The translations under genes were made by a program, and so were the position numbers. From Lachnospiraceae bacterium (GTDB lineage Bacteria > Bacillota > Clostridia > Lachnospirales > Lachnospiraceae), in assembly GCA_024694965.1 (NCBI GenBank), contig JAILJC010000018.1, forward strand, positions 1 to 34,775: a stretch of DNA of 34,775 bases, read 5' to 3'. The notes beneath the pieces were generated by a model. It did not search any database. It was not told the origin of the DNA and was given only the letters and a program-made list of their open reading frames with translations. Below, in pieces: positions 23,694 to 31,560 of the stretch (the first letter of the stretch is position 1; each line of letters begins with the position of its first letter).

Positions 23694-24698
23694 CTAATTA
23701 TCGAGCATATTTATTGTCTCGTTTATCTTCTTGTTTATCTCCTGTTCCTTAAAGGTCACGCACTGAATGATGGATGTTGATATCTCCTTATGCGTTGCAT
23801 TGCCGTGAGTCTTAACGACAAGGCCCTTAAGCCCTAAAAGAGGTGCCCCGCCGTACTCGGTCGCATCAAACCTTTTAAGTGTCTTCTTAAGCGTGGGCTT
23901 TACCAGAAGATATGCAAGTTTTGTTAAGAATGACGTCGTGAACGTCTCCTTAAGAGCACCTATCATGGTTGATCCCACACCCTCATACATCTTAAGCGCA
24001 ACATTGCCCGCAAAAGCTTCGCACACAACAACATCAGCGCTGCCTTTTGGGATCTCCCTTGCTTCAACACTTCCTATAAAATTGATATCCGGGCAGTTCT
24101 TTAACAGAGGATAGGCTTCCTTTACCAGCATATTGCCCTTTTCCTCTTCCGTACCTATATTAAGGATACCGACCTTGGGATTCCTGACACCGAGAACATG
24201 CTCCATATATATCGAACCCATCTTTGCAAACTGTACAAGATGGGAAGCCCTCGCATCAACATTTGCCCCGCAGTCGATAAGCAGCGATATCCCGTTATCG
24301 GTCGGAAATACGGGTGCCAGGGGCGGACGCTCCACTCCCTTGATCCTTCCTACGATAACCTGGCCGCCAACCAGAATGGCTCCCGAACTGCCGGCTGAAA
24401 CGAATGCATCACACACTCCGTCCTTTACAAGATTAAGTCCCTTGACTATGGATGAATCCTTTTTCTTTCTGATCGCCATAACGGGAGGCTCGCCCGTTTC
24501 GATCACCTCGGTAGCATCCACTATCTTTATCCGGTCTTTTTCATACTGGTATTTATTAAGTTCGCCTTCGATAACATCCTTCCTGCCTACAAGATACACC
24601 CTGATATCATTACCGGATGCTATCGCCTTGACGGCGCCCTTGACGGGTTCGACAGGGGCGTTATCCCCACCCATTACATCCACAGCTACATTGACCAT
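23694..24698 (-). CDS. plsX: Phosphate acyltransferase PlsX
   Basis: Converts acyl-ACP to acyl-phosphate, the first step of Gram-positive phospholipid synthesis; works with the ACP encoded next to it. Start chosen at ATG 24696-24698 (MVNVAVDVMGGDNAPVEPVK) with GGGGTGG just upstream; 334 residues, the usual size. The VDVMGGDNAP start, SAGSSGAILVGG, DCGANVDARASHL and EAFAGNVALKMYEGVG segments are diagnostic. It has its own promoter. No FapR gene or recognisable FapR operator is next to it. Confidence 0.96.
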   Translation of the reverse strand: MVNVAVDVMGGDNAPVEPVKGAVKAIASGNDIRVYLVGRKDVIEGELNKYQYEKDRIKIVDATEVIETGEPPVMAIRKKKDSSIVKGLNLVKDGVCDAFVSAGSSGAILVGGQVIVGRIKGVERPPLAPVFPTDNGISLLIDCGANVDARASHLVQFAKMGSIYMEHVLGVRNPKVGILNIGTEEEKGNMLVKEAYPLLKNCPDINFIGSVEAREIPKGSADVVVCEAFAGNVALKMYEGVGSTMIGALKETFTTSFLTKLAYLLVKPTLKKTLKRFDATEYGGAPLLGLKGLVVKTHGNATHKEISTSIIQCVTFKEQEINKKINETINMLDN

Positions 24699-24738
24699 AA
24701 AACCACCCCTATAGCAATACAGATTTTTCACAAAAATA

Positions 24739-24767
24739 ACTATAACCAAGATTTATGTAAAAATCAA
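24739..24767 (-). promoter_or_regulatory. sigma-A promoter of plsX-acpP
   Basis: Minus-strand TTGATT (24762-24767), 17-bp spacer, TATAGT (24739-24744). It sits immediately downstream of the inverted-repeat element at 24774-24854. The predicted leader is about 35 nt. Confidence 0.8.
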
Positions 24768-24773
24768 GTAGGG

Positions 24774-24854
24774 CTCAAACCCACTAAGCTCAACAATACT
24801 TCGCCAAGTGGGTTCGAGTGGTTCGTACCAGGCTTGAAAAGCCCTCGCCAAGTG
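24774..24854 (-). repeat. Inverted/direct-repeat element of unknown nature between rpmF and plsX
   Basis: Two 12-nt arms (24774-24785 and 24807-24818) pair with one mismatch, which becomes a G-U wobble if the minus strand is transcribed; the loop is 21 nt. A second small hairpin GGCTT/AAGCC lies at 24831-24843. A 10-bp direct repeat TCGCCAAGTG occurs at 24801-24810 and 24845-24854. No reading frame covers it. It lies after the rpmF terminator and before the plsX -35 box. It could be a dispersed intergenic repeat, a regulator site or a small structured RNA; I cannot choose. Confidence 0.5.
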
Positions 24855-24862
24855 CTCTGCAC

Positions 24863-24895
24863 AAAAAAAACTTCGGAGACATCGCCTCCGAAGTT
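24863..24895 (-). terminator. Rho-independent terminator after rpmF
   Basis: Minus strand: 10-bp stem AACTTCGGAG / CTCCGAAGTT (arms 24869-24878 and 24886-24895), 7-nt loop, then a run of T (24863-24870). It begins 22 nt past the rpmF stop codon. Confidence 0.92.
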
Positions 24896-24917
24896 TTAAA
24901 TAAGCATTATCAAAAGA

Positions 24918-25097
24918 TCAATCCTGGGGGATGATCTCCTTTTTATTATATGAACCGCAAGCCTTACATACCCTGTGAGGCATCATCAGTTCACCGCACT
25001 TGCTGCACTTTACGAGTGCAGGAGCGCTCATCTTCCAGTTAGCCCTTCTCTGATCCCTGTGGCCTTTGGATGATTTATTCTTAGGACAGATAGACAT
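24918..25097 (-). CDS. rpmF: 50S ribosomal protein L32
   Basis: 59-residue zinc-ribbon ribosomal protein, starting MSICPKNKSSKGHRDQRRAN. The zinc cysteines are CSKC (31-34) and CKAC (44-47). GGAGGTG lies just upstream of the ATG at 25095-25097. It has its own near-ideal promoter and its own terminator, so it is a single-gene transcript. The DUF177/YceD gene that commonly precedes rpmF in bacteria is absent here; pta lies upstream instead. It was too short for the usual ORF cut-off. Confidence 0.95.
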   Translation of the reverse strand: MSICPKNKSSKGHRDQRRANWKMSAPALVKCSKCGELMMPHRVCKACGSYNKKEIIPQD

Positions 25098-25175
25098 CGT
25101 TACACCTCCTTACAAAACCGTAAATATATCACAAACGCTACCCAGTAACGATATGATCATTTCGACACTTGATAG

Positions 25176-25204
25176 ATTATACATATATGCACGGTATTTG
25201 TCAA
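25176..25204 (-). promoter_or_regulatory. Consensus sigma-A promoter of rpmF
   Basis: Minus-strand TTGACA (25199-25204), 17-bp spacer, TATAAT (25176-25181): a perfect match at both boxes. Predicted leader is about 70 nt. Confidence 0.92.
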
Positions 25205-25221
25205 CGATATTTTGATAATTC

Positions 25222-26223
25222 CTAAGATATCTGTGCCTGAACAGCCGTAAGAGCTACAACACCCACAATATCATCCGCTGTACATCCGCGTGAAAGATCG
25301 TTTACGGGCCTTGCAAGTCCCTGAAGCATCGGACCGTATGCCTCGGCTTTTGCAAGCCTCTCTACCAGCTTGTATCCTATATTTCCCGCATCAAGGTTGG
25401 GGAATATGAGAACATTTGCATGTCCCGCTATATCAGAGCCCGGTGCCTTGGCAGCCGCAACGGCCGGTACCAGTGCCGCATCTGTCTGAAGCTCACCTTC
25501 TATAGTAAGGTAAGGATATTTATCCTTTGCGATCTGCGTTGCTGTAACCACCTTATCAACAAGTTCATGCTTGGCACTACCCTTGGTGGAATGTGAAAGC
25601 ATCGCGATTATGGGTTTTGCTCCTACAAGGTTTGTAAAGCTCTTTGCGGATGAATTGGCTATAGCCGCGAGCTCTTCCGAATTGGGATCCTGATTAAGTC
25701 CGCAGTCGGCGAACAGAAATGTTCCGTTCTCACCGTACTCACAATTGGGTACATCAAGAATGAAGAAGCCGGATACGAGTTCAACTCCGGGCGCGGTCTT
25801 TAATACCTGCAGCGACGGACGCAGGACATCCGCAGTGGCATGGCATGCTCCCGCAACCATACCGTCGGCATCCTTCATCTTAACCATCATAACGCCGAAC
25901 ATAAGGTAGTCCGTAAGAAGCCTTTCCCTCGCCTTTTCAAGAGTCATGCCCTTGTTCTTTCTCAGCTCATAAAGCGTATTGGCATACTCGTCGAACTTAT
26001 CGGTATCCTCGGGATCTATAACCGATATCCTTGACAGATCAAGCTCCAGCCACTTCGCACCTTCCATTATCTTTTCTTCCTTACCGACCATTATTATGTC
26101 GGCAATGTTCTCCTTAAGTATCTTATGTGCGGCAATAAGTGTCCTTCTGTCATTGCTTTCGGGCATAACGATCTTCTTAACGTCCTGCTTTGCCCTTTCC
26201 TTTATCCTGTCTATAAAAGCCAT
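25222..26223 (-). CDS. pta: Phosphate acetyltransferase
   Basis: Interconverts acetyl-CoA and acetyl phosphate, half of the acetate-forming, ATP-yielding pathway. Start chosen at ATG 26221-26223 (MAFIDRIKERAKQDVKKIVM), with AAGGAAG upstream; 333 residues, the size of the single-domain PTA. PESNDRRTL, GACHATADVLRPSLQ, LFADCGLNQDPN, MLSHSTKGSA and the C-terminal LARPVNDLSRGC segment are typical. The usual partner acetate kinase gene is not next to it: rpmF with its own promoter follows. It is divergent from the histidine-kinase gene. Confidence 0.95.
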   Translation of the reverse strand: MAFIDRIKERAKQDVKKIVMPESNDRRTLIAAHKILKENIADIIMVGKEEKIMEGAKWLELDLSRISVIDPEDTDKFDEYANTLYELRKNKGMTLEKARERLLTDYLMFGVMMVKMKDADGMVAGACHATADVLRPSLQVLKTAPGVELVSGFFILDVPNCEYGENGTFLFADCGLNQDPNSEELAAIANSSAKSFTNLVGAKPIIAMLSHSTKGSAKHELVDKVVTATQIAKDKYPYLTIEGELQTDAALVPAVAAAKAPGSDIAGHANVLIFPNLDAGNIGYKLVERLAKAEAYGPMLQGLARPVNDLSRGCTADDIVGVVALTAVQAQIS

Positions 26224-26262
26224 TCGTGTCACTTCCTTCCGGATTAATATATTTATAAGTTT

Positions 26263-26291
26263 ATTACAATTCACTTTTATATACAAGTGAA
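26263..26291 (-). promoter_or_regulatory. Possible pta promoter with overlapping palindrome
   Basis: Minus-strand TTCACT (26286-26291), 17-bp spacer, TGTAAT (26263-26268). An inverted repeat with 8-bp arms (ATTCACTT at 26269-26276, AAGTGAAT at 26285-26292, 8-nt spacer) fills the space between the boxes and covers the -35, so it could be a repressor site. The boxes are 4/6 and 5/6 matches. Confidence 0.5.
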
Positions 26292-26309
26292 TGTGAGACC
26301 CTAAACCTC

Positions 26310-26338
26310 TTTTTTTTACGATGTTATTACGTTATAAT
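26310..26338 (+). promoter_or_regulatory. Possible promoter of the hybrid histidine kinase gene
   Basis: Plus strand: a perfect TATAAT at 26333-26338, about 30 nt before the ATG, but only a T-run (TTTTTT) at the -35 position 17 bp upstream. Weak or activator-dependent if real. Confidence 0.4.
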
Positions 26339-26367
26339 CAATATATAACAGATACACGGAGGAAGGC

Positions 26368-28578
26368 ATGCATATAAAGATAATATATATTGCAGTCTAT
26401 CTTATTGCCATACTGAGCCTAATCTTTATCATCCGCTCATTATACATCACCCCGGGCAAATACGCCCGGAGTCTTCGCATGGCAATGACATTTGCCATCC
26501 TTGCCATAATCGGAAACATTTTCATAGCTTTATCAAACAATGAACAGACGGCAGTCCTTTCCTACTGTATTTATTTTGCATCGATCGACTGGATAATCTT
26601 TTATCTTTTCGGTTTCGTTTTATCCTATACAGAGCACGAAAACATAAAGCAGAAACTCAAGCCCCCTGTGGCTGTGATAATGCTTTGCGACACGGTTTCC
26701 ATCTTCCTTAATTTTGCGTTCGGTCATCACTTCTATATATACCGCAACGAAACAGTACCGGGGACCGTCTTCTTCCAGACCGGATTCAGGACCGCTTATT
26801 ATTTTCATCTCGCCGTTGATTATGTTCTCATACTCGCCGCATTATGTTTTATCATAGTAAGGATAATAAGGAGCTACAGCCTGTACCGCATCAAATATAT
26901 ATTGATCCTCTCCGTACTTCTTCTGGTTGTAGGGCTCAATCTTATATATATGACTCTTTCCCTTCTACTTGATGCATCGGTTATATTTTATGCCGTTGCA
27001 GGAGGACTTATCTGCTTCAGCATAAAAACCTTTGTACCGAGGAACCTTATGACTTCATCCATCGCCCATGCCGTGGATGACATGACCGAGGGACTGATCA
27101 TCTTTGATATAAGCGACAACTGCATTTACGCCAACTCCTTTGCGATCAAGAACTTTGACATAAACGTTCCGACATATAACTATGATTGCGAGCCTGTAGC
27201 CAGTGCCATGAAAGAGATAAGTGCCGGCAGGTCCGAGGCTGACTATATAAAGGCGGTAAGCGAAGCGGGAAACAGCATCATAAAATATTATAAAGTCAAG
27301 TATAACCGGCTTATCGACAGGCACGAACGTCCGATAGGCTGCTACTTCTTAATAGAGGATACGACCGAATCCGTATTCTACATGAACGAGATCCAGGAAG
27401 CACGCGTAGCCGCGGACAAGGCAAACATCGCAAAAAGTACCTTCCTTGCAAACATGTCACATGAGATACGCACTCCCTTAAATTCCATCCTCGGAATGAA
27501 TGAACTGATCCTGCGTCTCGCCGATGACAGCATCGTAAGGGAATATTCACAGAACATAAGCGAAGCCGGCGAAGTACTCCTCGGTCTTATTAATGATGTC
27601 CTCGACTTTTCAAAGATCGAAGCGGGCAAAACCGAGATAGTCCCCGCCGAATACAATCCTTATAAGCTGCTGCGCGACTGCTATTATTTCTTTGATCAGG
27701 CAGTGCAGAAAAAGGATCTGTACCTTAATATCAAGTGCGATGAAGAGCTTCCCTCAAAACTTTATGGCGATTCCGCTCTTATCAGCCGTATGCTCACTAA
27801 TATTGTTTCAAATGCTGTCAAATATACTATGACAGGCGGCATCACAATGGAAATGACGTTCGACGAGACAGGCAATGATACGATCGATCTGATAATACGT
27901 GTAAGCGATACGGGCATAGGTATCAAGGCCGAAGATATCGATCATCTCTTTGATTCTTTCAAGCGTGTTGATGAGCAGCGTAATGCATCCATACAGGGTA
28001 CCGGTCTCGGACTTGCGATAACAAAGGAACTTGCCGTACTTATGAACGGTGATATTCTTGTTACCAGTGTTCCCGGTGAAGGCAGCACATTTACAATGAT
28101 ACTACCTCAGAAGATATTGAGCCGTACACCGGTCGGTCCGGTCACCAAGCCGAGGTCTTCCGAAATAAAGCCGCATAAGGAAAGCTTTACCGCTCCGGAT
28201 GCTTCAGTACTGATCGTAGATGACGTACGCGTCAATCTTTTGGTTGCTGCCGGACTTTTAAAGCCAACTAAAATGAACATTGATATTGCAATGAGCGGTG
28301 ACGAAGCAATAGAAAAATGTTCCCATACCAAATATGATCTAATACTACTCGACCACAGAATGCCGGTAAAAGACGGCATTGAAACATTTAATATCATATC
28401 CGCGCAGGGCATGAATACCGACACTCCGGTCATAATGCTTACCGCAAATGCAATAAGCGGCATGGAGGAGGAGTATCTTAAGCTGGGCTTTAAGGGTTAT
28501 CTCACAAAGCCCATAAGGATAGCAGACCTTGAATCTGCACTCCTTAATCTCCTTCCCGCCGATAAGGTTATCAGATGA
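26368..28578 (+). CDS. Hybrid sensor histidine kinase with 7-TM N-terminus and receiver domain
   Basis: 736 residues. About seven hydrophobic helices (5-222) resembling the histidine-kinase 7TM sensor region; a PAS-like segment (about 232-345); HisKA with phospho-accepting His365 (STFLANMSHEIRTPLNSILG); ATPase domain with N-box Asn482, DTGIGI 514-519 and GTGLGLAI 544-551; receiver domain from about 612 with Asp618/619, phospho-acceptor Asp662 (LLDHRMP), Thr692 and Lys714. No Hpt domain or DNA-binding output follows, so the phosphate path is unknown. GGAGGAAGG lies directly before the ATG. The next gene, tmcAL, starts 1 nt past its stop. Signal and target are unknown. Confidence 0.93.
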   Translation: MHIKIIYIAVYLIAILSLIFIIRSLYITPGKYARSLRMAMTFAILAIIGNIFIALSNNEQTAVLSYCIYFASIDWIIFYLFGFVLSYTEHENIKQKLKPPVAVIMLCDTVSIFLNFAFGHHFYIYRNETVPGTVFFQTGFRTAYYFHLAVDYVLILAALCFIIVRIIRSYSLYRIKYILILSVLLLVVGLNLIYMTLSLLLDASVIFYAVAGGLICFSIKTFVPRNLMTSSIAHAVDDMTEGLIIFDISDNCIYANSFAIKNFDINVPTYNYDCEPVASAMKEISAGRSEADYIKAVSEAGNSIIKYYKVKYNRLIDRHERPIGCYFLIEDTTESVFYMNEIQEARVAADKANIAKSTFLANMSHEIRTPLNSILGMNELILRLADDSIVREYSQNISEAGEVLLGLINDVLDFSKIEAGKTEIVPAEYNPYKLLRDCYYFFDQAVQKKDLYLNIKCDEELPSKLYGDSALISRMLTNIVSNAVKYTMTGGITMEMTFDETGNDTIDLIIRVSDTGIGIKAEDIDHLFDSFKRVDEQRNASIQGTGLGLAITKELAVLMNGDILVTSVPGEGSTFTMILPQKILSRTPVGPVTKPRSSEIKPHKESFTAPDASVLIVDDVRVNLLVAAGLLKPTKMNIDIAMSGDEAIEKCSHTKYDLILLDHRMPVKDGIETFNIISAQGMNTDTPVIMLTANAISGMEEEYLKLGFKGYLTKPIRIADLESALLNLLPADKVIR

Positions 28579-28579
28579 T

Positions 28580-29887
28580 ATGAAAATAACAGCCGTAATT
28601 TCAGAGTACAATCCATTACATAACGGTCATGTACATCATTTCGACAAAATCCGAAAAGAAACCGGGGCCGACTATTTAATAACGGTCATGTCCGGTGATT
28701 ATGTCCAACGGGGAGCTCCCGCCGTAATACCGAAACACGAACGCGCTAAAGCGGCACTTTTGTCAGGTGCGGATCTCGTCCTTGAACTTCCCCTGTATTA
28801 TTCAACAGGCAGCATTGAATACTTCAGCCGCGGCGCTGTTTCACTCATCGCAAAAACAGGGCTTTGCGACTGCATTTCCTTTGGCTCCGAATGCGGCGAC
28901 ATCAATCTTTTATGCGATGCGGCCGCTATGCTTAACGAATCTGAAAATCATGATAATAATGAAATACTTTCAGCTCTTTCCAGCGGACAAAGTTACGCTT
29001 CTGTTGTTAACCGGATCGGCCTCTCCGGCGATAACACCAGTATTCTTTTGAAGGAGCCTAATAACCTGCTTGCTGTTTACTATATAAGGGCTGCCTCTCA
29101 CTTAGGACTTGATATATCATTTCATACGGTAAAAAGATCGGGCGCCGGATATCACGATTCTTCCGCAGGTGCCCTTTCCTCTACTTCGATAAGGGAGGAA
29201 CTGAAGGCCATTTATCCGTCTCCCGGTTTTAATAATGACGGTCAAAAGACACCTGATAAGTTAACCCGCATTAAGGACCGTATGCCCGATAGTGTTTATG
29301 CATCGCTTTGTGAATACCTTAAGTCATACCCTCCGATGTTTGAGGATGACTTTTCAATGCTCTTGTATTACAAGCTTCATGAATGCTTTGGTACTCTTAA
29401 CGAAAACCTGACAAAATATCTTGATGTATCGGATAATATCGCCGGCAGGATCGAAAGTACATACAGGCATGCCAATTCTTTTTCGGGCCTTATTAATAAT
29501 ATCAAATCAAAGGACCTTGCATATACGAGGATAAGCCGGGCTCTTTTACATATACTTCTTGGCATTACACGTGATAATATGAACGAATACATCGCAGGCG
29601 GATACAACTACTATTTAAGGATACTGGGCTTTAGAAAGTCCGCCTCCGATCTTTTGCATGCCCTGAAACAAAGCTCATCGGTTCCTTTGATAACAAAATG
29701 TGCGGATCACGAATCGATCCTACGCGATCATTATCTGTCCGATAATTGGGATACATATGGACATGGTCTTGCTCTCAGGATGTTTAAGGAGGGTATCAAC
29801 GCATCGGAACTGTATAATAAAGCTGTCTGCGAAAAAGGCAGACAGCCGTTTATTTCGGAATATGAGCATCAGGTCGTGATAATATAG
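28580..29887 (+). CDS. tmcAL: tRNA(Met) cytidine acetate ligase TmcAL
   Basis: Uses acetate and ATP to form acetyl-AMP and acetylates the wobble C34 of elongator tRNA-Met (ac4C); the Firmicutes functional analogue of TmcA. Start chosen at ATG 28580-28582 (MKITAVISEYNPLHNGHVHH), which gives the exact family N-terminus; 435 residues. HNGH (14-17) is the nucleotidyltransferase motif, followed by ITVMSGDYVQRGAPA and ELPLYYSTGS. It lies 1 nt after the TGA of the kinase gene and has only a weak, distant AAGG, so translation is probably coupled. Converges on the PFL gene with a 5-nt gap. Confidence 0.94.
   Translation: MKITAVISEYNPLHNGHVHHFDKIRKETGADYLITVMSGDYVQRGAPAVIPKHERAKAALLSGADLVLELPLYYSTGSIEYFSRGAVSLIAKTGLCDCISFGSECGDINLLCDAAAMLNESENHDNNEILSALSSGQSYASVVNRIGLSGDNTSILLKEPNNLLAVYYIRAASHLGLDISFHTVKRSGAGYHDSSAGALSSTSIREELKAIYPSPGFNNDGQKTPDKLTRIKDRMPDSVYASLCEYLKSYPPMFEDDFSMLLYYKLHECFGTLNENLTKYLDVSDNIAGRIESTYRHANSFSGLINNIKSKDLAYTRISRALLHILLGITRDNMNEYIAGGYNYYLRILGFRKSASDLLHALKQSSSVPLITKCADHESILRDHYLSDNWDTYGHGLALRMFKEGINASELYNKAVCEKGRQPFISEYEHQVVII
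29822..29846. terminator. Hairpin inside the 3' end of tmcAL, possible bidirectional terminator
   Basis: 9-bp perfect stem GCTGTCTGC / GCAGACAGC (29822-29830 and 29838-29846), 7-nt loop. Minus-strand transcripts leaving the PFL gene would read the stem followed by TTTATTATA. Plus-strand read-out is CGTTTATTT. The 5-nt gap between the two convergent stop codons leaves no other room for a terminator. Confidence 0.5.
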
Positions 29888-29892
29888 AAAAA

Positions 29893-31257
29893 CTAATTCT
29901 TAAAGCTGTGAATCGGTGCGGGGATCCTTCCCTGCCTGTTAATGAACGCTTCACATGAGTAACCGTTCACCGGCATGATCGGTGCATATCCAAGCAGTCC
30001 GCCGAACTGTGCCTCATCTCCCACCGTCTTTCCTATTACGGGTATAACACGGACCGCAGTTGTCTTCTGGTTAACCATCCCGATAGCCATCTCATCTGCG
30101 ATTATGCCTGAAATGGTTGATGCCTTTGTATCACCCGGAATGGCTATCATATCAAGTCCCACCGAGCATACGCAGGTCATTGCTTCCAGCTTTTCAAGCG
30201 TAAGGCTTCCCGCGCTCACTGCATCTATCATGCCCCTGTCTTCACTTACCGGTATGAAGGCGCCGCTCAAGCCTCCGACATAAGAAGATGCCATTACGCC
30301 GCCCTTCTTTACCTGGTCATTAAGAAGTGCAAGTGCCGCTGTTGTTCCCGGAGCACCTGCATGCTCCAGTCCTATCTCGCACAGTATATCCGCTACACTG
30401 TCGCCGACTGCGGGCGTCGGGGCTAACGAAAGATCCACGATTCCGAAGGGCACTCCCATCATTTTCGATGCCTCACCTGCAACAAGCTGTCCTACCCTTG
30501 TAACCTTAAATGCTGTCTTCTTTATTGTCTCGCACAGAACTTCAAAGCCTTCGCCCCTTACTTTTTTAAGCGCCGTATTAACAACGCCGGGGCCGCTTAC
30601 ACCTACGTTTATTATTGCATCTGCCTCAGTCACTCCATGAAAGGCACCTGCCATGAACGGATTATCATCCGGGGCATTGCAGAACACTACCAGCTTGGCA
30701 CAGCCCAGAGAATCATTATCCTTCGTTGCTTCCGCAGTCTCCCTTATAATATGTCCCATAAGACGGACTGCATCCATATTGATCCCCGTCTTTGTAGACC
30801 CCAGGTTTACGGAGCTGCAAACCAGTTTTGTAGAGGACAACGCCTTCGGGATCGAACGGATAAGAGCCTCCTCGCCCGGTGTCATTCCTTTTGAAACAAG
30901 GGCCGAATATCCTCCGATAAAATTGACTCCAACCTTACCTGCAGCCTCATCGAGCGTCTTTGCGATCTCTACAAAGTCATCGCTGCTCTTGCAGGCGGAT
31001 GCCCCGATAAGTGCTATCGGTGTTACGGATATACGCTTATTGACGATAGGTATACCGTATTCCTTTTCGATAGCTTTTCCCGTGGCCACAAGATCTTTGG
31101 CCTTCGTCGTTATCTTATTATAGATATTTTCCTTTAATTTATTAAGATCATCCGTGATGCAATCGATGAGGCTGATGCCCAGCGTTATCGTACGGACATC
31201 AAGGTTTTCCTTCTCGATCATCTCATTTGTTTCGTTTACTTCAAATATATTGATCAT
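29893..31257 (-). CDS. UPF0210/PFL-family protein, function unknown
   Basis: 454 residues, the full length of the UPF0210 (DUF711) family, which has a fold related to pyruvate formate-lyase but no proven reaction. Typical segments: [20 protein letters not shown] at the start, [56 protein letters not shown] see no glycyl-radical RVxGY-type motif. GGCGGTG precedes the ATG. It lies 19 nt downstream of the ACT-protein gene, a pairing conserved in many Firmicutes that suggests the ACT domain regulates it, perhaps with an amino acid as ligand. Confidence 0.92.
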   Translation of the reverse strand: MINIFEVNETNEMIEKENLDVRTITLGISLIDCITDDLNKLKENIYNKITTKAKDLVATGKAIEKEYGIPIVNKRISVTPIALIGASACKSSDDFVEIAKTLDEAAGKVGVNFIGGYSALVSKGMTPGEEALIRSIPKALSSTKLVCSSVNLGSTKTGINMDAVRLMGHIIRETAEATKDNDSLGCAKLVVFCNAPDDNPFMAGAFHGVTEADAIINVGVSGPGVVNTALKKVRGEGFEVLCETIKKTAFKVTRVGQLVAGEASKMMGVPFGIVDLSLAPTPAVGDSVADILCEIGLEHAGAPGTTAALALLNDQVKKGGVMASSYVGGLSGAFIPVSEDRGMIDAVSAGSLTLEKLEAMTCVCSVGLDMIAIPGDTKASTISGIIADEMAIGMVNQKTTAVRVIPVIGKTVGDEAQFGGLLGYAPIMPVNGYSCEAFINRQGRIPAPIHSFKN

Positions 31258-31276
31258 ATTTCACCGCCTAGTATTA

Positions 31277-31549
31277 TCACACTCTGTGCATGCTCTTGAA
31301 GATATCTTCCCTCTGGCATCGTATAACAACACCTATCTCCTCACCTATCTGGCGGAGCTCGTCTACTGCCTCATCAAAGGGCTTCGCAGAGTCATTCATA
31401 TCCACTATCATCATCATGTTAAAATAGTCCTGCACTATCGTCTGTGAAATATCCAGTATGTTTATCCTGTTGTTGGCAAGGTATGTACATACCTTGGCGA
31501 TTATGCCCACTGTATCCTTACCCACAACAGTGATTATCGTCTTTTTCAT
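31277..31549 (-). CDS. Stand-alone ACT-domain protein (UPF0237)
   Basis: 90 residues made up of one ACT domain: MKKTIITVVGKDTVGIIAKV start, then VCTYLANNRINILDISQTI and a D-rich MMIVDMND strand. Single ACT proteins bind small effectors, usually amino acids, at a dimer interface. A GGAGGAG ribosome-binding site overlaps the end of the upstream metallo-hydrolase gene (11-nt gap). Partner of the following UPF0210 gene. Confidence 0.93.
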   Translation of the reverse strand: MKKTIITVVGKDTVGIIAKVCTYLANNRINILDISQTIVQDYFNMMMIVDMNDSAKPFDEAVDELRQIGEEIGVVIRCQREDIFKSMHRV

Positions 31550-31560
31550 ATCTTCTCCTC

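Noticed and set aside
24699-24770. FapR operator in front of plsX
   Set aside because: No FapR-type palindrome is recognisable and no fapR gene is adjacent.
24801-24830. tRNA-like GGTTCGA and ACCA signals in the rpmF-plsX spacer
   Set aside because: The flanking bases do not form a T-stem, and no acceptor, D or anticodon arms can be drawn around them.
29893-31257. UPF0210 protein as an active glycyl-radical enzyme
   Set aside because: No glycyl-radical motif near the C-terminus and no activase gene nearby; the resemblance to pyruvate formate-lyase is in fold only.
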